From contig NZ_FNAD01000002.1 in NCBI RefSeq assembly GCF_900101745.1, positions 248,001 through 312,000 on the forward strand: a DNA stretch of 64,000 bases. The letters run 5' to 3'. The position numbers and the translations under genes were made by a program. Positions 26,659 through 35,554 of this stretch are shown piece by piece (position 1 is the stretch's first letter; each line of letters starts with the position of its first letter). Below the pieces are notes generated by a model. That model had not been told where the DNA came from. It ran no database searches and saw only the letters and a program-made list of their open reading frames with translations. This DNA is from Glycomyces harbinensis. GTDB lineage: Bacteria > Actinomycetota > Actinomycetes > Mycobacteriales > Micromonosporaceae.

Positions 26659-27977
26659 CCGAGCACCTCGTCGACGGCGGCGTCGAGGGCGCTCACGAGG
26701 AGGTCGGTCTCGTCGTCGCCGAGGGTCAGCGGCGGCATGAGGACCACGGTGTCGCCGAGGGGCCGCAGCCATACGCCGCGTTCGCGTGCGGCCCGGCAGA
26801 CCTCGAATCCGGTGCGTTCGCCGACCGCGGCGACCTCGACGCCGATCATGGTGCCGAGGCGGCGGACCTCGAGCACGCCCGGTTTGGCGGCGACCGGTTC
26901 GAGGAGCTTCCCGAGCCGCTCCCCCAGCCGGGCGGCCTGCCCGATGACGTTCTGCTCGCCCATGACGCGCAGGTTCGCCAGCGCGGCGGCGCAGCACAGC
27001 GGGTTCGCGGTGTAGGTGTGGCCGTGGAAGAACGTGCGCGGCGCGGTGTCGCCGGGCCGGGCCAGGAAGGCGTCGTAGACGTGTTCGGCCGCAAGCACCG
27101 CCGACAGGGGCAGGTAGCCGCCGGTGATGCCCTTCCCGCAGGTGAGGAGGTCGGGGACGATCCCGGCGTGCTCGGCGGCCCACATCTTCCCGGTGCGGCC
27201 GAAGCCGGTGGCGACCTCGTCGAAGATCAGGAGGGCGCCGTAGGCGTCGGCGAGTTCGCGGGCGGCGACGAGGTAGGCGGCGTCGTGGTCGAACATGCCG
27301 GCGGCGCCCTGCATCATGGGCTCGACGATGATCGCGCAGACCTGGTCGCCGTCGCGGCGCATGGCGGCCTGGAGTTCGGCGATGGCGACGGCGCCGCGGT
27401 GCCTGCCGTTGGCGCGGTCGCCGGGCGAGGCGACGCCGATGGTGTCGAGCAGCAGGGGCTTGTAGGCGTCGTGGAAGAGCCGGTGTCCGCCGACGGCGAC
27501 GGCGCCGAGGGTGTCGCCGTGGTAGGCGTGCTCGAGGCGCACGAACTTGGGCCGGGAGCGGCCGGTCTGGGTGGAGTACTGGTAGGCGATCTTGAGCGCG
27601 GCCTCGACGGCGGAGGAGCCGTCGCCGGCGTAGAAGACCCTGGTGAGGTCGGGTCCGGTGCCCTTGGGGGCGAGGGCGATGAGCGCCTCGGAGAGTTCGA
27701 TGCCGGGGGTGTGGGTGGTGCCGAGGAAGGTCGAGTGGTCGAGCCTGGCGAGCTGCGCGGTGATGGCGGCGTCGATGTCGGGGTGGCCGTGGCCGAGGGT
27801 GGTGGTCCACAGTGATGAGACGCCGTCGAGGTAGCGGCGGCCGTCGACGTCGATGAGCCAGGGGCCCTCGGCGCGGTCGACGACGACGGGGTCGTCGCCG
27901 GTCCAGGTGGCGTGCTGGGTGAAGGGGTGCCATACGGCGGCCGCGTCGCGGGCGATCCATTCGGCGCTGGTGGACAT
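26655..27977 (-). CDS. bioA: Adenosylmethionine--8-amino-7-oxononanoate transaminase (BioA)
   Basis: BioA makes 7,8-diaminononanoate with SAM as amino donor. The 440-residue protein has WHPFTQHATW, YAGDGSSAVEAALKIAYQY, FDEVATGFGRTG, the PLP lysine in TCGKGITGGYLPLS and FFHGHTYTANPLCCAAA. The ATG has AAGGAG 7 nt upstream. It is the first gene of the biotin operon and is divergent from the MFS gene over a 445-bp spacer. Confidence 0.95.
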   Translation of the reverse strand: MSTSAEWIARDAAAVWHPFTQHATWTGDDPVVVDRAEGPWLIDVDGRRYLDGVSSLWTTTLGHGHPDIDAAITAQLARLDHSTFLGTTHTPGIELSEALIALAPKGTGPDLTRVFYAGDGSSAVEAALKIAYQYSTQTGRSRPKFVRLEHAYHGDTLGAVAVGGHRLFHDAYKPLLLDTIGVASPGDRANGRHRGAVAIAELQAAMRRDGDQVCAIIVEPMMQGAAGMFDHDAAYLVAARELADAYGALLIFDEVATGFGRTGKMWAAEHAGIVPDLLTCGKGITGGYLPLSAVLAAEHVYDAFLARPGDTAPRTFFHGHTYTANPLCCAAALANLRVMGEQNVIGQAARLGERLGKLLEPVAAKPGVLEVRRLGTMIGVEVAAVGERTGFEVCRAARERGVWLRPLGDTVVLMPPLTLGDDETDLLVSALDAAVDEVLG

Positions 27978-28422
27978 CGCACGGCTCCTTAGAGGTTTCC
28001 CATAAGAACTCTTGGAGGATATCGTCAGAGCGGTGCGGTCGGGAACCGGCCCGAGGATCGGCGCGGACGGGTCCGCCTCGACCACTGTTATCGTTCCGAG
28101 GCCGCCTCCGACCGGGCGAAACGGAAGGCATACGCTTTTCCCGGCCGCCCGCCGAACGGTTTGGCCGCCGAGTCCGGACCCATCGCCTCCGTCCGGGTTT
28201 TTGCACTTTGAACACAGTGGGACGCTTGACAACCTTCTGCGTCAGCGGCAGACTGGTGACACTTGCGGCAATCGCGGAGGATTGTCACTTACCGCCCCTT
28301 CAGGCATCGCTTCCCCAGCGGTGCATGCGGAATGCGGGCCGACGTGCACGGAGCCGGACCACGGCGACCGCCGCGGACGCCTGCGGGCCGAGCATTGGCG
28401 CCCACTTGGCAAGGAAGGCCCC
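27978..28422. other. 445-bp divergent spacer between bioA and the MFS gene
   Basis: The right part holds a consensus-like promoter toward the MFS gene (28226-28254). The left part must hold the bioA promoter, but no clear hexamer pair or biotin operator is recognised. A remnant TGAAC-n3-GTGGG at 28209-28221 only partly resembles a BioQ half-site pattern. No RNA gene is seen. Confidence 0.5.
28226..28254 (+). promoter_or_regulatory. SigA-type promoter for the MFS transporter gene
   Basis: TTGACA (28226-28231), a 17-bp spacer and CAGACT (28249-28254). The predicted 5' leader is about 160 nt. Confidence 0.5.
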
Positions 28423-29733
28423 GTGTCGAACCAGAACCCCCAGCCGGCGGCGGCCGGTGCCGCCGACGGCGCGGCGCAGGAGGAGGACCGCAAACCGAGA
28501 TTCTCGGAGGTCTTCGGCGACCGCGAGGCCGCGGCGTTCCTCGGCGCGTACTGCCTCTCCAACATCGGTTCGATGCTCAACCGGGTCGCGGTCACCTACC
28601 TCGTCTGGAACCAGACCGGCTCCTCGGCCCTCGCCGCGGCCACCTTCGCGATCAGCTTCGCGCCCTATCTCGGCCTGGCCCAGGTCCTCGGCGCGATCGT
28701 GGACCGGTACGCCTACCGCAGCGTGATGATCGTGTGCGACCTGCTGCGCGCCGCGCTCGTCGCCCTGCTGCTGGTCCCGGGCCTGCCGGTCCCGGCGATG
28801 ATGGTGATCGTCTTCGCCGTCGCCGCGGTCCAGCCCGCCTACAACGCCGCCCGCGTCGCCACCCTCGCCCAGATCCTCACCGGCGACCGCCTCTCGGTCG
28901 CGATCGCGCTGACCTTCAGCGCCGGCGCCACCGCCCAGATCATCGGCTACCTCTCCGGCGGCCTGCTCTCGGCCGTCGACCCGCACACGGCCCTCGCGGT
29001 CAACGCGGTCCTGTTCGTCGTCAGCGCCGTCGCCATCGTCGGACTGGTCAGGCACCGGCCCTCCGTCAACAAGCGCGAAGAGCGCCGCCACGTGCTCGCC
29101 GAGACCGCCGACGGCCTGCGGATGCTGCGCGACAACAAGGTCCTGCGCACGGTCTCGCTCGGCATCTGGGGCCTGTTCGCGCTCACCGCCGTCCCCGAGG
29201 GCGTCGCGGTCCTGTGGGCGGCGCACCTCGGCGGCGACGCCCGCACCCAGGGCGTCATCATGGCCGTGGACGCCGTCGGCGCGGTCACCGCCACGCTGCT
29301 GTTCACCCGGTTCGTGCGCCCCTCGGTGCGCGACAAGCTCATCCGGCCGCTCGCGTTCCTCGCCCCCGCGGTCCTGGCGGGCGGGCTGCTGGACCCGCCG
29401 CTGGCGGGCGTGCTCCTCATCGCCGCCGGCGCGGGCGTCGCGAACATGATCATGGCGCCCATGAACGCCACGCTCGCCCAGTGCATCCCCGACGGCTGGC
29501 GCGGGCGCGTCGTCGCCGCCGCGAACTCCGGACTCCAGCTGTCCCAGGGCATCGCGATCGCCGGGGTCGGGCTCGTCGTCGAGTTCGGCGTCCCCGTGCC
29601 GTACGTCGTCGGCGTCTGGGGCCTGATCGGATTCGGCTTCCAGTACCTGGTCACGCGCAACTGGCCGACCGCCGCGGAGATCGCGGCGGCCAAGACCGCC
29701 GCCGCCCCGGCCGCTCCCGCGACCCCCGCCTGA
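28423..29733 (+). CDS. MFS transporter (DHA3-like)
   Basis: This is a 436-residue membrane protein with about 10-12 hydrophobic helices, an acidic N-terminal tail and an Ala/Pro-rich C-terminal tail. The N-half has FLGAYCLSNIGSMLNRVAVTYLVW and GAIVDRYAYRSVMIVCDLLRAALVA, resembling the DHA3 (macrolide-efflux-like) branch with its GxxxDRxxxRxxM loop. The substrate is unknown. The start is GTG with AAGGAAGG about 7 nt upstream. It is followed 92 nt later by the TIGR00300 gene. Confidence 0.88.
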   Translation: MSNQNPQPAAAGAADGAAQEEDRKPRFSEVFGDREAAAFLGAYCLSNIGSMLNRVAVTYLVWNQTGSSALAAATFAISFAPYLGLAQVLGAIVDRYAYRSVMIVCDLLRAALVALLLVPGLPVPAMMVIVFAVAAVQPAYNAARVATLAQILTGDRLSVAIALTFSAGATAQIIGYLSGGLLSAVDPHTALAVNAVLFVVSAVAIVGLVRHRPSVNKREERRHVLAETADGLRMLRDNKVLRTVSLGIWGLFALTAVPEGVAVLWAAHLGGDARTQGVIMAVDAVGAVTATLLFTRFVRPSVRDKLIRPLAFLAPAVLAGGLLDPPLAGVLLIAAGAGVANMIMAPMNATLAQCIPDGWRGRVVAAANSGLQLSQGIAIAGVGLVVEFGVPVPYVVGVWGLIGFGFQYLVTRNWPTAAEIAAAKTAAAPAAPATPA

Positions 29734-29825
29734 AGTCCCCCGCGAGGGCGCAGCGCGCCGGCACCTCCAGGGAGTTAGGCTCGCCCTGGCGACCGTCGAG
29801 CCCGGGAAGCAACAGGAGCACCAAC

Positions 29826-31070
29826 GTGGAACACGCAAAGACCGTCGAGATGCGCGGACACCTCATCGACCAGGGCGTCTTCGCCCGCGTCATGGATGAC
29901 GTCCTGGAGTACTCGGGGTCGTACACGATCGACCGCTTCGACGTCGGACGCCACCACACCGACGAGTCCTACGTCCAGCTCACCGTCTCGGCCGAGACCC
30001 CCGAGCTGGTCGAGCGGATCGTCATGCGCCTCCAGACCCACGGGGCCAACCCGCTCGAGCCCGGCATCGCCACCCTCAAGCCGGCCGTGCGCGACGGCGT
30101 CTTCCCCGAGGACTTCTACTCCACCACCAACTTCGACACCCGGGTCCGCCTCAACGGCGCCTGGATGGACGTCGAGAACTCCGAGATGGACTGCGGCATC
30201 ATCGTCTCGGAGGACCGCACCCGCGCCTGGACCCTCCCGGTGTCCGACGTCAAGGAGGGCCAGCTGGTCGTCTGCGGCGGCGAGGGCGTCAAGGTCCTCC
30301 CGCTGCCCGAGCCCGTGCGCACCGACCCCGAGTCCTCGAACTTCGAGTTCATGAACTCCGGCGTCTCCTCCGAACGGCCGCAGGCGCTCCAGGTCCGCCA
30401 GATCGCCGAGAAGATGCGCGAGGTCAAGGCCCGCGGCGAGAAGATCCTGTGGGTCGGCGGCCCCGCCATCGTGCACACCGGCGCCGGCAAGGCCCTCGAA
30501 GCGCTCATCAACGACGGCTACGCCGACGTCATCTTCGCCGGGAACGCCCTCGCCGCCCACGACATCGAGTCGAACCTCTTCGGCACCTCCCTGGGCGTCG
30601 ACCTCGACAAGGGCCACGGCGTGCCCCACGGCCACGAGCACCACATCCGGGCCATCAACAAGATCCGCACCTGCGGCTCCATCGCCGAGGCCGTCGAGCA
30701 GGGCGTCCTCAAGGGCGGCATCATGCACGCGATGGTCAAGAACGGCAAGCCGTTCGTGCTCGTCGGCTCCGTCCGCGACGACGGCCCCCTGCCCGACGTC
30801 TACACCGACGTCATCGAGGGCCAGCGGGCCATGCGCGCCGAGCTCCCGGGCGTGGGCTTCGCGATCATGGTCGCCACCATGCTCCACTCCATCGCCACCG
30901 GCAACCTCCTCCCCGCGACGGTCCCGCTGGTCAGCGTCGACATCAACCCCGCCACGGTCACCAAGCTCGCCGACCGCGGCTCGGCCCAGGCCACCGGCGT
31001 CATCACCGACATCGGCCTGTTCTGCGAGCAGCTCGCCGGGGAGCTCGTCGTCGGCTACAAGCGCGACTAG
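29826..31070 (+). CDS. TIGR00300/LOR-SDH family protein, possible alternative ornithine cyclodeaminase
   Basis: This is a 414-residue protein of the TIGR00300 family (LOR/SDH bifunctional enzyme conserved region). The N-terminal domain starts MEHAKTVEMRGHLIDQGVFARVMDD and has MDCGIIV; the C-terminal NAD-binding domain has ILWVGGPAIVHTGAGKALEALI, IFAGNALAAHDIESNLFGTSLG and a late MLHSIATGNLLP. Archaeal and cyanobacterial relatives convert ornithine to proline, so this may be an ornithine cyclodeaminase unrelated to the Mu-crystallin type. GTG start with ACAGGAG upstream. Confidence 0.82.
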   Translation: MEHAKTVEMRGHLIDQGVFARVMDDVLEYSGSYTIDRFDVGRHHTDESYVQLTVSAETPELVERIVMRLQTHGANPLEPGIATLKPAVRDGVFPEDFYSTTNFDTRVRLNGAWMDVENSEMDCGIIVSEDRTRAWTLPVSDVKEGQLVVCGGEGVKVLPLPEPVRTDPESSNFEFMNSGVSSERPQALQVRQIAEKMREVKARGEKILWVGGPAIVHTGAGKALEALINDGYADVIFAGNALAAHDIESNLFGTSLGVDLDKGHGVPHGHEHHIRAINKIRTCGSIAEAVEQGVLKGGIMHAMVKNGKPFVLVGSVRDDGPLPDVYTDVIEGQRAMRAELPGVGFAIMVATMLHSIATGNLLPATVPLVSVDINPATVTKLADRGSAQATGVITDIGLFCEQLAGELVVGYKRD

Positions 31071-31084
31071 CGCACGGGCGCCAG

Positions 31085-31110
31085 GGGCGGCCGGGGCGAC
31101 CCGGCCGCCC
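31085..31110 (+). terminator. Terminator hairpin after the TIGR00300 gene
   Basis: GGGCGGCCGGG pairs with CCCGGCCGCCC (11 bp, GCGA loop), followed by TCGCTTTGT. Confidence 0.75.
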
Positions 31111-31139
31111 TCGCTTTGTCATGAAATAGGTCTGGGCAG

Positions 31140-31210
31140 CGCTTTCCAAAGCGGGCCGCGCCCGCTATGATCCCCTTACATCGATTCATATCGATATTTA
31201 GATTGAATCG
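31140..31210 (+). promoter_or_regulatory. Promoter with LacI-like operator and nested palindromes upstream of the beta-helix gene
   Basis: CGCTTT-CC-AAAGCG (31140-31153) resembles a LacI/CcpA-type operator and covers a possible -35 (TTTCCA, 31143-31148). The -10 TATGAT (31166-31171) is 17 bp further on. Downstream, CGATTCA (31182-31188) and TGAATCG (31204-31210) form an inverted repeat enclosing the palindrome ATATCGATAT (31188-31197). Carbon-source control is inferred. Confidence 0.6.
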
Positions 31211-31244
31211 TTTCACCGCAGCACACTCCGATAGGAGCACAGCC

Positions 31245-32378
31245 ATGACCCTCACGCCAAGACGGGGACTCCGCCTCCTCGCGGCGACCGCCGGCGCCTT
31301 CCTCATGGGAGCCGTCGGCGCCGTCGCACTCCCGCAGATCGGGACCGACGACGCCGCGCACGCCCAGGCCTCTTGCGGCTCCGGCACGCCGCACGCGACC
31401 GTCACCGGATCCAGCGGCGCCTACGTCACCAGGGAAGGCAGCACCACCGTCTACTCCGGATCGGACTACCGCGCGGCGGTCCAGGCCGGCGTCGACACCA
31501 TCTCCAGCGGCCAGCGCGTCGCCGTGATGGCCTCGGGCAACATCGGGGCCAGCACCATCACCATCCAGAGCGGCAAGACCTTCGAGGGCTGCGGCACGAT
31601 CACCGTGGGCAACCGCTCCGGTCGCGGCGCGATCGAGGCGATCAACACCACCGACGTCAACATCGCGTTCCTCAAGATGAGCGGCAACCCGTACTTCGGG
31701 CTGCGGTTCTCGGGGACCAACGGCCTGAAGCTCGGCGACATCGACCTGACGCTCTCGGGCGGCATGGGCATCCGCTTCGACCGGGACGCGGCCTGGAACT
31801 ACAACGTGACCATGAACGACATCTACGTGTCGGGCGCGGGCAGCCACGCGGTGGAGACCTGGAACATCGACGGGTTCAACATCACCAAGGTGACCGCCCG
31901 GAACGTGGGCGAGTCCGGTCTGCTGATCCAGAACTCCCGGAACGGGTGGGTCGGCACCGTCGACGGCAACAACGTCGGGGCCGGGACCGGTTACGCGACC
32001 TTCCGCATGGCCAACACCAACGGCCGGCTGTCGAACGGCTCGTACAGCACCAACATCTGGGTCGACAACGTGATCTCCCGAGGGGGCGGGCGCGGGATCT
32101 TCTGCGTGTCGCAGTCCGGCGGCGTGGTCATCAAGAACGTCGACCTGGCGAGCAACGGCAACAACTCGGTCTTGATCGAGAACTGCTACAACGTCTCGAT
32201 CAGGGGCGGGACCGTCAACGGCGGCGGCGAGGTCCGCCTGGCGGCGCGCACGGAGTTCGCGAACAACAAGGACATCTGGATGATCATGACGGTGAACAAC
32301 ACCTCGGTGCGGGAGTCGCCGTGCGGTGAGAACACCAACTGGACGATCTCGGGCAACGCCTCGGTGAACGTGTGCTGA
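31245..32378 (+). CDS. Secreted right-handed beta-helix protein, possible polysaccharide-active enzyme
   Basis: This is a 377-residue exported protein. A signal peptide (about residues 1-40, ending AHAQA) is followed by short repeats rich in Asn, Gly and Ser (for example FLKMSGNPYFGLRFSGTNGLKLGDIDLTLSGGMGIRF and NVGESGLLIQNSRNGWVGTV-type turns). This is the pattern of pectate-lyase-like parallel beta-helices. Conserved Cys may form disulphides. No lyase catalytic motif is certain, so substrate and activity are open. ATAGGAG precedes the ATG. A LacI-type operator upstream and the glucokinase downstream fit sugar metabolism. Confidence 0.75.
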   Translation: MTLTPRRGLRLLAATAGAFLMGAVGAVALPQIGTDDAAHAQASCGSGTPHATVTGSSGAYVTREGSTTVYSGSDYRAAVQAGVDTISSGQRVAVMASGNIGASTITIQSGKTFEGCGTITVGNRSGRGAIEAINTTDVNIAFLKMSGNPYFGLRFSGTNGLKLGDIDLTLSGGMGIRFDRDAAWNYNVTMNDIYVSGAGSHAVETWNIDGFNITKVTARNVGESGLLIQNSRNGWVGTVDGNNVGAGTGYATFRMANTNGRLSNGSYSTNIWVDNVISRGGGRGIFCVSQSGGVVIKNVDLASNGNNSVLIENCYNVSIRGGTVNGGGEVRLAARTEFANNKDIWMIMTVNNTSVRESPCGENTNWTISGNASVNVC

Positions 32379-32397
32379 CGGGGCGGCACTGAGCGTT

Positions 32398-32427
32398 GAA
32401 GGGCCGGAGCGTTCGCTTCGGCCCTTC
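32398..32427. terminator. Bidirectional terminator between the beta-helix and glucokinase genes
   Basis: GAAGGGCCG pairs with CGGCCCTTC and an inner AGCG/CGCT pair extends the stem. Confidence 0.75.
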
Positions 32428-32446
32428 GTTCGTCGCTGCCGGGGCC

Positions 32447-33406
32447 CTAGGGGACGATCTCGCGGTGGCGGGCGAGGTCGGCCGCGCCGATGACGCCGGC
32501 CTTGGAGCCGAGCTCGGCGGCGCGGACCTCGGCGACGGGCACCTTGGCCCGGTTGCCGAGGGCCTCTTGGTAGTGCCTGCGGATGGGGTCGAGGAGGAGG
32601 TCGCCCGCGTCCACGACGCCGCCGGCGATGAGGATGACGCCGGGGTCGATGAGGTTGACCATGTCGGCGGCGGAGTTGCCGAGGTAGTAGCCGATGGAGT
32701 CGAAGGCGGCGAGTGCGATCTCGTCGCCTTGGCGGGCGGCTTCGGTGACCTGGCGGCCGCTGATGGCCTCGGGGTCGCCGCCGGCGAGTTTGAGCAGGAC
32801 GGCGGCCTTCGCGGGGTGCTCGGCGGCGCCGTCGCGTGCGGCGCGGGTCAGGGCCCGGCCGGAGGCGTACTGCTCGAGGCAGCCGGTGCGCCCGCAGCCG
32901 CACGTCCGCCCGTCGGGCATGACGGAGCGGATGTGGCCGATCTCGGCGGCGACGCCGTGGGTGCCGCGGAGGAGGTTGTCCTTGACGACGATGCCGCCGC
33001 CGACGCCGGTGCCGATCGTGTAGAGCACCGAGGAGCGGTGCTTCTTGGCTGCGCCGAAGCGGTGCTCGCCCCAGATGGCGACGTTGGCGTCGTTCTCGAC
33101 CACGACGGGGAGGTCGATGACGGCGGCGACCTTGTCGCGGAGGGGCTCGTCCTTCCAGGACAGGTTGGGGGCCAGCATGACCGTGGACCGGTCCGAGGAG
33201 ATCCAGCCGGCCGCGCCGATGCCCACGGCTTCGATCTCGCGGCCTTCGCGCAGCTCTTCGACGACTTCCTTGACCGCCTGGATGACGCCGGTGGTGTCGT
33301 CCGCCGGGGTGGGGCGCCGGGTCGTTGCGAGGACGTTGCCGTTCTCGTCGACGAGACCGCCGCCGACTTTGGTGCCCCCGATGTCGACTCCGATAGTCAG
33401 GCTCAC
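32447..33406 (-). CDS. glk: ROK family glucokinase
   Basis: This is a 319-residue sugar kinase that phosphorylates glucose, probably the cytoplasmic glucokinase. It has the phosphate-binding start TIGVDIGGTKVGGGLVDENG, VVENDANVAIWGEHRFGA with the catalytic Asp, GTGVGGGIV, EIGHI and the ROK zinc motif TCGCGRTGCLEQYASG. There is no N-terminal HTH, so it is an enzyme, not a ROK repressor. The start is GTG with GGAGGGA 6 nt upstream. It is divergent from fadD. Confidence 0.92.
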   Translation of the reverse strand: MSLTIGVDIGGTKVGGGLVDENGNVLATTRRPTPADDTTGVIQAVKEVVEELREGREIEAVGIGAAGWISSDRSTVMLAPNLSWKDEPLRDKVAAVIDLPVVVENDANVAIWGEHRFGAAKKHRSSVLYTIGTGVGGGIVVKDNLLRGTHGVAAEIGHIRSVMPDGRTCGCGRTGCLEQYASGRALTRAARDGAAEHPAKAAVLLKLAGGDPEAISGRQVTEAARQGDEIALAAFDSIGYYLGNSAADMVNLIDPGVILIAGGVVDAGDLLLDPIRRHYQEALGNRAKVPVAEVRAAELGSKAGVIGAADLARHREIVP

Positions 33407-33736
33407 TGCTGTCCCTCCAGCGGTTCACGGAATTGAGGCGTTGGCTGCCACGCGACGCTGCGGGCCACCGACAGACTTTACGGCACGATTAACTCCCGAG
33501 GAAATCGGCCGATCCATCCCTCTTGGCGAAGGTAGCACCGGGGCGGGGGTGCGATCGGGCTTAGTTGACAGTGGGCGGCGACGCCGATAGCCAACTTCGT
33601 GCCTGCTCGGCTAGGCTGCCGTTAACATCATGGTCCGCCTCACAGTCCCTCTTCCCATAGAAGTTGACCCGCCGGTAACATGAATGTGAGCCACTTTACA
33701 AAGCCGTGAACATGGCGTCATGAACGGAGCATTTCC
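33407..33736. other. 330-bp divergent spacer between glk and fadD
   Basis: It contains one promoter-like pair toward fadD (33565-33593). The stretch nearest fadD is unusually A/T-rich for the window (GTTAACATCATGG, GGTAACATGAATGTG). No RNA gene or clear operator palindrome is recognised. Confidence 0.5.
33565..33593 (+). promoter_or_regulatory. Promoter-like pair upstream of fadD
   Basis: TTGACA (33565-33570), a 17-bp spacer and TAGCCA (33588-33593); the leader to the fadD ATG would be about 135 nt. Confidence 0.4.
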
Positions 33737-35545
33737 ATGCGCGAGTTCGCCGTCCCCCCCGTGGTGACTGTGCCCGACGAAGACAACACCCTCACCGCGC
33801 TGTGGGACGCGGCCGACAACCACCCCGCTTCCATTCTCTATATGCGCTCGTTCGACGACGGCGCGACGTGGCAGGACGTCACCGCGCCCGCGTTCCGCGA
33901 CGAGGTGATCGCCGCCGCGAAGGGCCTGGCCGCCGCGGGCGTGCAGCCCGGCGACCGGGTGGCCCTCATGTCGTCCACGCGCTACGAGTGGACCCTGCTC
34001 GACTACGCGATCTGGGCGGCCGGGGCCGTCACGGTCACCATCTACGAGACCTCCTCGGCCGACCAGGCGCGATGGATCCTGGAGGACTCCGGGGCGGTGG
34101 CCGCCATCGCGGAGACGCCCGAGATGAAGGACCTCATCGAGGGCCTGGGCACCGCCGTCAAGGACGTGTGGTCGATCGACGGCGGCGGGGTGGACGCGCT
34201 GAACGCGCTCGGCGCCGACTCCGGGGTCGACATCGAGGAGCGGCGCACCGCTCGCCGGGCCGACGACCTGGCGACCATCGTCTACACGTCGGGGACCACC
34301 GGTCGGCCCAAGGGCTGCATGCTGACCCACCGGAACCTCCTGGCGGACATCCGCAACGTCATCCCCGAGGTGCCGGTCGTGCTCTTCGAGGGCGCGCGGA
34401 TGCTCATGTTCCTCTCGCTCGCGCACGTCCTGGCGCGGATCCTCCAGATCGCCGGGGTCGAGTCGCGGACGACGATCGCCCACGCCGACCGCTCGAAGCT
34501 CACCGCGATCATGCCGGTGGTCAAGCCGACGACCCTGCTGGCGATCCCCCGCGTGTTCGAGAAGGTCTACGCCGGGGCGCACCAGAAGGCCGTGGACGGC
34601 GGCAAGGGCCACCTGTTCGAGAAGGCCGCGGTCTGCGCGAAGGAGTACAGCCGCGCGCTCGACAAGCCCGGCGGGCCCGGCCTGGGCCTCAAGCTGCGCC
34701 ACAAGCTGTGGGACGTGCTCGTCTACGGGAAGATCCGGGCCGCGGTCGGCGGCGCGTGCACCAGCGCCGTCTCCGGCGGCGCGGCGCTCGGCCCCGAGCT
34801 GGGCCACTTCTTCCGCGGCGTCGGCATCACCATCTTCGAGGGCTACGGCCTGACCGAGACCTCGCCGGTGCTCTCGCTGAACCTGCCCACGGCCATCAAG
34901 GTCGGCTCGATCGGGCGCCCGATCCCGGGCACGGCGCTGCGCGTCGCCGACGACGGCGAGCTGGAGGCCAAGGGCCTCCAGGTCTTCGGCGGGTACTGGA
35001 ACAACGACGCCGCGACCGCGGAGGTGCTCGACGCCGACGGCTGGTTCTCGACCGGGGACATCGCCGAGATCGACGACGACGGCTACGTGACCATCACCGG
35101 GCGCAAGAAGGACATCATCGTCACCGCCGGCGGCAAGAACGTCGCGCCGGGGCCGATGGAGAAGATCATGGACGCCCACCCGCTCATCGCCTACGCGATG
35201 GTCGTCGGCGAGGGCCGCCCCTATATCGGGGCGCTCATCTCGGTCGACGGGGACATGCTCCCGGACTGGCTCTCGCGCCGCGGCAAGGACCCGAAGACGG
35301 CCATCGCGGACCTCACCGAGGACCCCGAGCTCCTCGCCGAGCTCCAGGTGAAGGTCGACGAGGCGAATGCGACGGTCTCCAAAGCGGAGCAGATCAAGCG
35401 TTTCCGGGTCATTCCGGTCGAACTGTCCGAGGACGCCGGAGAAATCACTCCCTCAGTCAAGGTCAAACGGCACGTAGTCATGGAAAAATACTCAAGCGAG
35501 ATCAACGCGCTTTACGAGAAGGCGCGGGAAGACACGAAGCGATAG
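33737..35545 (+). CDS. Long-chain acyl-CoA synthetase (FadD15-like)
   Basis: This is a 602-residue AMP-forming acyl-CoA ligase that activates fatty acids. It has the ATP motif TIVYTSGTTGRPKGCMLTHRN, the A5 motif FEGYGLTETSPV, GWFSTGDIAEIDDDGYVTITGRKKDIIVTAGGKNVAP and the C-terminal KVKRHVV lysine region. Length and order match bacterial FadD15. It is followed 9 nt after its stop by a histidine kinase gene. In M. tuberculosis fadD15 neighbours pimB', as here. Confidence 0.94.
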   Translation: MREFAVPPVVTVPDEDNTLTALWDAADNHPASILYMRSFDDGATWQDVTAPAFRDEVIAAAKGLAAAGVQPGDRVALMSSTRYEWTLLDYAIWAAGAVTVTIYETSSADQARWILEDSGAVAAIAETPEMKDLIEGLGTAVKDVWSIDGGGVDALNALGADSGVDIEERRTARRADDLATIVYTSGTTGRPKGCMLTHRNLLADIRNVIPEVPVVLFEGARMLMFLSLAHVLARILQIAGVESRTTIAHADRSKLTAIMPVVKPTTLLAIPRVFEKVYAGAHQKAVDGGKGHLFEKAAVCAKEYSRALDKPGGPGLGLKLRHKLWDVLVYGKIRAAVGGACTSAVSGGAALGPELGHFFRGVGITIFEGYGLTETSPVLSLNLPTAIKVGSIGRPIPGTALRVADDGELEAKGLQVFGGYWNNDAATAEVLDADGWFSTGDIAEIDDDGYVTITGRKKDIIVTAGGKNVAPGPMEKIMDAHPLIAYAMVVGEGRPYIGALISVDGDMLPDWLSRRGKDPKTAIADLTEDPELLAELQVKVDEANATVSKAEQIKRFRVIPVELSEDAGEITPSVKVKRHVVMEKYSSEINALYEKAREDTKR

Positions 35546-35554
35546 CGAGGGTCC

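Noticed and set aside
28209..28221. Possible BioQ site near bioA (TGAAC-n3-GTGGG)
   Set aside because: Only the first half matches the TGAAC-n3-GTTAC pattern, and it lies next to the MFS promoter, far from the bioA start.
29775..30887. Minus-strand frame over the TIGR00300 gene
   Set aside because: Shadow frame with no homology; the plus-strand protein has clear family motifs.
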